A model generated the notes under the pieces. That model did not search any database. It had not been told where the DNA came from and worked only from the letters and a program-made list of their open reading frames with translations. DNA of 64,000 nt, taken from the NCBI GenBank assembly GCA_905221605.1, contig CAJNDS010002450.1:353589-417588 (forward strand), in the 5' to 3' direction. The translations under genes were made by a program, and so were the position numbers. Source of the DNA: Symbiodinium natans. Taxonomy: Eukaryota; Sar; Dinophyceae; Suessiales; Symbiodiniaceae. Below, piece after piece: positions 61,426 through 64,000 of this stretch (positions within the stretch are counted from its first letter, which is position 1; each line of letters starts with the position of its first letter).

Positions 61426-63711
61426 CCCTCTACGATGGTTATGGTTGTTCGTGTCTAGGCCAAGTGGTTGCTTTGGGCATGGTTGATACATCGGAACGCT
61501 GCAGCAAGGACTTCGATTCTGTTTTGCCCCAGTTCGAGTTGGACTTTTTGTGCTGAGGATTTGGCCTTTTGTGTTCTGCATCCAACAAGATGATGTCGTT
61601 CAAGAGGAAAATGCTAACTGATGATGATCGTTTACGTTACAGAAGCACCGGGGCGGCGAGATGCGTAAAATCACCAGTGCTTCTGATGATGGCCGCCGTT
61701 CCGGCCAGTGTGACAGTCTGTGGTTGTGATGCTGACGATGTGCATGCCGACGGATGAGCAAAGTGACCCTAGAACCCTAAAACCCTAGAACCCTAAAACT
61801 CTAAAACCCTAAAAGGCCCTAAACCCTAAACCCTAAAGCCCTAGAACCCTAAAACCCTAAAACCCTAAAGCCCTAAAACCCTAAACCCCAAGCCCTAAAC
61901 CCCCCATTCTTTTCGAACCCAACTTAGGTGGAGAGCATCCAAACCAAGACCCAGCAGAAGAACGCGCCTGAACTGGAGAAGGCGATGCAAGCTGCGGGCT
62001 TGGCGGTAACCCAATGTCGCGCCTTGGTCCAATCTCTATAGGGGTTTAGGGATTTAGGGTTTAGGGTTTAGGGGGTAAGATAATAATCCCTATATTGCCC
62101 TTATCAGGAAGAATCTTCTTGGGGAGGTTCTTAAGCAATGACTAGATCTTGCTGCTGCTGAGACCTCGATGAATGGACATGGGCATTACAAGTTCAAAAG
62201 GGGCAGCGTGACTTCCCAAGCAAGATAAGCAAGGAAGGACCCAACTCGCAAATGTTTGAAAGTCGTCCGATGAAGATCTCTTGACATTTTGGGGCTGCCA
62301 AATGGAAGTCCGTAGCAGAGCCTGTATTTGAGAGCTCATCTTGAGCTTTGGAACCCGTAAACCCTTAGACCCCTACTTGGAGGTTCATGTTACTTATTAA
62401 CCAGTTATAACTGTACGCATAACCCACTTATCAGCCCCTTAAGTGCCCTAATATGGTTATAAGCACAGTTATAAGTACAGTGAGAGTTGGTTAATAAGTA
62501 CCATGAACCTCCAAGTAGACTCCTAGGACGTCAGACCCTTAGACCCTTGGATCCTTAGACCCTTTAGACCCTTGGGACCCTTGGACCCTTTAGACCCTTG
62601 GACCCTTTAGACCCTTGGGCCCTTCCTTTAGACCCTTGGACCCTTCAGACCCTTAGACCCTCGACCCGAATCCTTACACCCGGACCCTGACCAGCTCAGG
62701 AACACCCCAGGAGTGGCGGCAAACAGAACAGCGCCTTGGGGTTTAGAGGTTTTTAGGTGTGCAGGCTGCGGTTGTACCCCTAAAACACGCCAAACCCTAA
62801 AACCCTTAAACCCTAAATTGGGGAGCCGAGGTACAGGCGTACCTCATCGCTCCCGGTGGTTCTTGTCGAGCCTGTGCCTTCCGGGAACGGCAACCGCGAA
62901 CCGAGGAAAGGCTTGAAAAGACTCCTCGGGAGGAAGGGGCTTAGGGTTTAGGGTTTTGAGTTAGGGTTTAGGGTTTGTGGTTTAGGGTTTCGGGTTTCGG
63001 GTTTACGGCTTAGGGTTTAGGGTTTGGTTGCCCCCCTGAGATGTCTGGAGTCTTCTCCAACCCGGCCGCTCTCTGGCGTGGTTGTTCTGGATTTCACGCA
63101 CATCATCGCCTCGCCAGTCGTTGGCCGCACTTTGGCGGAGCACGGGGCCTTGGTCATCAAAGTCGTCTACTCGGAGCGGCCGCGCCGCCCCTGCTTCGAT
63201 GAGGAGACCAACCACGGCAAGGTGCCTTGGCTTTCTGGCTGGGGCTCTCTTAGGGCTTTGACCTTTTGGTGGCTTTTGTAGAAAAAGCGACAGTAAGGAG
63301 CCTAAAAGTTGAACTTTTTAGGAGGGGTTCAGAAGTCAGCCAAGGTGCCTTTACATATCAACCTGCAAGCCAAGGGCGACAGGCAGAGGCTATGGGATCT
63401 GGTGGCAGCCGCCGACATCTTCATCGACGGCTACACGGAAGGCGTGCGGGGCCCTAGTTGCAGCCTGCGAGGCCCTAGGCTGATCTACAGTTTTTGGGGT
63501 TTAGGGTTTAGGGTAAGGGGCTTAGAATAGGGTGATAAGTACAGTTATCATTGGTTCATGAGTATCATGAACCTCCAAACTCTCTAAATCCACCCGAACT
63601 CTGAGGTCTTGGAAAGGCAGGGATTCGGCAAGGATGCCCTGCAGGCATGCAACCCAAACCTCATCTACGTCGACGTCACCTGCTATGGTCATGTGGGGCC
63701 GCTGGCCAGCT
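53009..63711 (+). CDS. CaiB/BaiF-type (family III) CoA-transferase-like gene, spliced, at least 9 exons, 3' end not reached
   Basis: Family III CoA-transferases move CoA between carboxylic acids (formyl-CoA, carnitine-type and related substrates) through an Asp-bound intermediate. Exons in order: 53009, 54454 (AAAACLGAVGLAVADFVEMR), 57597 (GNRDGGFVFVHGG), 58289, 61928 (ELEKAMQAAGLAV), 62711 (EWRQTEQRLG), 62837 (PVVLVEPVPSG), 63051 (RPLSGVVVLDFTHIIASPVV), 63345 (VPLHINLQAKGDRQRLWDLV), 63606 (VLERQGFGKDALQACNPNLI). The 63.0-63.7 kb part is unmistakable: P-L-x-G-V-x-V-L-D, the LKxxxGRxxLxxLVxxADI stretch, E-G-V-L-E-R-x-G-x-G and NPxLIYVxVTCYG. The upstream exons fit the extra N-terminal half of long members. 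The catalytic Asp would lie just beyond the last exon seen. Introns are rich in arrays and MITEs; the largest (58346-61927) holds three tandem arrays. Start unresolved. Confidence 0.78.
53241..53500. mobile_element. MITE family C copy 2 split by a nested family B copy
   Basis: The family C left half (CCCCTAAGGTTGTACCCATA) and right half (GAGAAAGGGTC ... GGGGTCCAAGGTAGAACC) are separated by a complete family B element at 53317-53426. The uninterrupted copies at 16364 and 55353 show where the insertion occurred. Confidence 0.75.
53690..54055. other. Intron sequence, no gene recognised
   Basis: Unique sequence, AT-richer, with a palindromic part at 53838-53945 (GGTCCCTTTTTGGGTCC and GAGGACCCCAAAAGAGAC). 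Confidence 0.4.
54065..54296. repeat. CCCTAAA array with an internal (CCCTACA)n block
   Basis: Ten or more CCCTACA units at about 54118-54190 pass abruptly into CCCTAAA units. Confidence 0.95.
54454..54613 (+). CDS. CoA-transferase-like exon: Ala-rich helix
   Basis: Acceptor TTTTTTAG at the end of a degenerate TTTAGGG array. The frame contains SVEAAAACLGAVGLAVADF, MRGGSAQTVRVRQSDAGAV and GYLHLRDS, matching the A-A-A-x-x-(A/G)-V-G-L-A-x-A-(D/E) ... R-x-G-x-x-Q-x-V-x-V ... YLR-x-D pattern near the N terminus of family III members. Confidence 0.7.
54750..54865. mobile_element. MITE-like element family D, copy 3
   Basis: GTAGTTCTGGCCTTAATATG left, CCAAGGGACCATGTAACTAA right. Confidence 0.6.
55244..55330. 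mobile_element. Palindromic element family H
   Basis: TTGGGATGTTCCCCCTCATA on the left and TATAAGGGGGAACATCCCAA on the right, almost perfectly inverted. Confidence 0.65.
55353..55481. mobile_element. MITE-like element family C, copy 3
   Basis: CTCGTACCCCTAAGGTTGTA left; the inverted ACAACCTCAAGGGTCCAAGG-type end right. Uninterrupted. Confidence 0.7.
55780..56320. other. AT-rich intronic region, no gene recognised
   Basis: The motif GGTGAGTGTATATA occurs at 55926, 55959 and also 52314. Then follow about 300 bp with short inverted segments (GGGCCCATTAATACTATA / TATAGGGGCCC). Base composition differs from the surroundings; no organellar gene was recognised. Confidence 0.4.
56328..56446. mobile_element. 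MITE-like element family A, diverged copy
   Basis: GTTCAGGGTACTTACACAAC left and GTGCCCATGAACCTCCAAG right, with a second partial right end at 56530-56552. Confidence 0.45.
56740..57330. other. Intron sequence, no gene recognised
   Basis: About 600 bp without telomeric repeats; AT-rich and unique, with chance open frames only. Confidence 0.4.
57597..57697 (+). CDS. CoA-transferase-like exon
   Basis: Acceptor GGGTTTAG: the telomeric array provides the splice site. The frame contains VPGNRDGGFVFVHGGLPKL and TLAEMFRGDAG, fitting the R-D-G-x-x-(V/F)-x-(L/V)-H-x-x-x-P stretch of long family members. The 3' boundary is near a CCTAACCC array. Reversed polarity: TTTAGGG left, CCCTAAA right. Confidence 0.6.
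57700..57836. repeat. Telomere-variant array
   Basis: CTCTAAA/CTCTAAT, CCCTAAA and CCCTAAG blocks in succession. Confidence 0.9.
58289..58345 (+). CDS. CoA-transferase-like exon
   Basis: Acceptor ACAAG; frame KQGILDFFGCDCDVFWAD, ending at ACAG|GTTTAGGG. Fits the G-(I/L)-L-x-(L/F)-L/F-G-C stretch after the HxxxP segment. Confidence 0.5.
58485..58640. repeat. TTGGCTCGGC minisatellite
   Basis: 5-bp-period array GGCTT/GGCTC (CTTGGCTCGG) with three AAAGGTGTGGCT starts. Long frames in several phases are repeat artefacts. The reverse complement AGCCACACCTTTGC reappears at 60438-60484. Confidence 0.85.
58640..59962. repeat. Higher-order tandem array with a CATGCGAGCATTGTGTTTGC core and G/C hairpins
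   Basis: Units of about 250-290 bp start GGCTGCCACCC at 58901, 59176, 59427 and 59719 (an earlier one near 58631). Each holds two or three copies of CATGCGAGCATTGTGTTTGC followed by AAATGGGGG, and then GGGGG-CTGCGCC-CCCCC, a perfect G/C hairpin, and a GACGCACAAAGCTTTGAAAG segment. Non-coding. Confidence 0.9.
59990..60420. repeat. Minisatellite of about 42 bp, GCAGAAATGCTGCTATTTAC
   Basis: About ten degenerate copies; the unit continues CGTATTTGCAGCCTCTGAAA. One partial internal duplication lies near 60235-60290. Confidence 0.9.
60640..61420. repeat. 7-bp-period pyrimidine-strand array with changing unit
   Basis: Blocks of GGTTGTT, then CGTTGTT, mixed GCTTGTT, then GCTTGCT, then a 6-bp (GTTGTC)n block near 61350-61420. 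All + frames stay open for hundreds of codons because the 7-bp period cycles through frames; this is not regarded as coding. Confidence 0.9.
61780..61912. repeat. (CCCTAAAA)/(CCCTAGAA) degenerate array
   Basis: ACCCTAGA and ACCCTAAA units, partly of 8-bp period. Confidence 0.85.
61928..62026 (+). CDS. CoA-transferase-like exon
   Basis: Acceptor AACTTAG; donor TTG|GTCCAA. Frame VESIQTKTQQKNAPELEKAM then QAAGLAVTQCRAL, fitting the W-x-A-x-x-L-E-x-A-x-x-x-x-G-x-x-A-x-x-x-R helix pair of long family members. Confidence 0.65.
62374..62517. mobile_element. MITE-like element family A, copy 5
   Basis: TACTTGGAGGTTCATGTTAC left and GTACCATGAACCTCCAAGTA right; the best-preserved copy in this part. 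Followed by a degenerate GACCCTTAGACCCTTGG array (62530-62670). Confidence 0.75.
62711..62740 (+). CDS. CoA-transferase-like 30-nt microexon
   Basis: CCCCAG|exon|GTTTAGAG. Ten codons, EWRQTEQRLG, matching the E-W-x-x-T/x-x-x-G segment expected between the exons at 61928 and 62837. The donor again resembles the telomere unit. Confidence 0.5.
62837..62940 (+). CDS. CoA-transferase-like exon
   Basis: Acceptor TACAG; frame SSLPVVLVEPVPSGNGNREP onward, closing at CTTAG/GGTTTAGG. The P-(L/V)-(V/I)-x-(V/I)-E strand normally precedes the RPLxGVxVLD start of the second half. Confidence 0.55.
63051..63221 (+). CDS. CoA-transferase-like exon: PLSGVVVLD
   Basis: Acceptor TGGAG (or GAG ten bases earlier). 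Frame SSPTRPLSGVVVLDFTHIIA, SPVVGRTLAEHGALVIKV, then ETNHGK and the donor AAG|GTGCCTTGG. The CoA-binding N-terminal Rossmann half of family III enzymes. Confidence 0.85.
63345..63443 (+). CDS. CoA-transferase-like exon: K-x-x-L-x-x-x-x-G-R-x-x-L
   Basis: Acceptor GCCAAG, donor GGC|GTGCGG, phase 0 on both sides. Frame VPLHINLQAKGDRQRLWDLV then AAADIFIDGYTEG. The 11 bases CAAGGTGCCTT occur at both splice junctions of the preceding intron. Confidence 0.85.
63606..63711 (+). CDS. CoA-transferase-like exon: VLERQGFGKDAL
   Basis: Acceptor TCTGAG; frame VLERQGFGKDALQACNPNLI then YVDVTCYGHVGPLAS. It ends just before the position of the catalytic Asp in the family; the next exon is not recognised in the remaining 290 bp. 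Confidence 0.85.
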
Positions 63712-64000
63712 GTGACTAGGACTGTCTGAAGGGCTGCTCCCCCCCCCCCCCCCCCCAAAAAAAAACAAAAAAAACAAAGTAACAGACAAAACAAGAGAAG
63801 GCAATCAGAATCCAAGTTGCCATCATGCTAGATATAGGCCTTGGCTCTGCTAGTCCTAGGTAAGGGCTTCCAGCAAAATGCCAACTTTGCAACTGGAGTC
63901 GCCGTTGTTGCGGATGAAGCTTGGCTTAGTCGATCCTGCAAGTTTTTGTTGACGTGTTTGTTCCTATCGAGACAACGACAAAACAGAAAGCCCTAAACCC
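63712..64000. other. Intron or edge sequence, nothing recognised
   Basis: C-tract and A-runs at 63738-63775, then unique sequence; the window closes in a CCCTAAA unit. Confidence 0.5.

Noticed and set aside
60293-61486. Open frame of nearly 400 codons rich in C, L and V
   Set aside because: It lies in a 7-bp-period tandem array; all three + frames are open at once and the composition is the direct product of the repeat.

Overview
The window looks like a dinoflagellate nuclear genome (Symbiodiniaceae-like or a relative; the genus cannot be told from sequence alone). Four things point there: interstitial arrays of the TTTAGGG telomere repeat almost everywhere; every recognisable gene on the + strand; introns whose donors appear to include GC and GA as well as GT; and a Ty1/copia-type retrotransposon with the extended domain set known from dinoflagellates. 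No rRNA, tRNA or CRISPR array was seen.

Layout. 0-5 kb: telomere-like arrays, palindromic elements and a few exon-like scraps, one encoding a ubiquitin-type C-terminal tail. About 5.1-39.1 kb: a very stretched gene for a gamma-butyrobetaine/trimethyllysine dioxygenase-like enzyme. I could place 13-15 tiny exons in the family's order, about 1 kb of coding sequence in 34 kb. One of its introns (25584-36075) holds a 9.7-kb copia element with identical 230-bp LTRs. 39.9-42.3 kb: exon-like segments of unknown function. 42.8-43.7 kb: an intronless CmcI-like methyltransferase gene followed by a long (ATGT)n/(GT)n tract. 46.7-50.6 kb: a complete multi-exon sulfotransferase-like gene. 52.4-63.7 kb: a multi-exon CaiB/BaiF-type (family III) CoA-transferase gene that runs toward the right edge. 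58.4-61.4 kb, inside its largest intron: several stacked tandem arrays.

The main architectural theme is that exon-sized unique segments (roughly 30-200 bp) sit between telomeric arrays, most often as CCCTAAA-array, exon, TTTAGGG-array. The introns therefore begin with (TTTAGGG)n and end with (CCCTAAA)n, and an intron transcript could fold on itself. In several places the repeat itself supplies the splice site (exon|GTTTAGGG, or GGTTTAG|exon). Intron middles are filled by at least eight families of short palindromic MITE-like elements, homopolymer C/G tracts and minisatellites.

The copia element has a gag with CCCH and CCHC zinc fingers, two tandem retropepsin-like domains, a C5-cytosine-methyltransferase-like domain, a DD35E integrase, a 2OG-Fe(II)-oxygenase-like domain, RT, RNase H and a tail with hydrophobic segments and a Cys-rich end. 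This copy is broken by frameshifts and an RNase H deletion although its LTRs are identical. All exon boundaries here are inferred by eye from reading frame, splice dinucleotides and family knowledge; transcripts or profile searches would be decisive.
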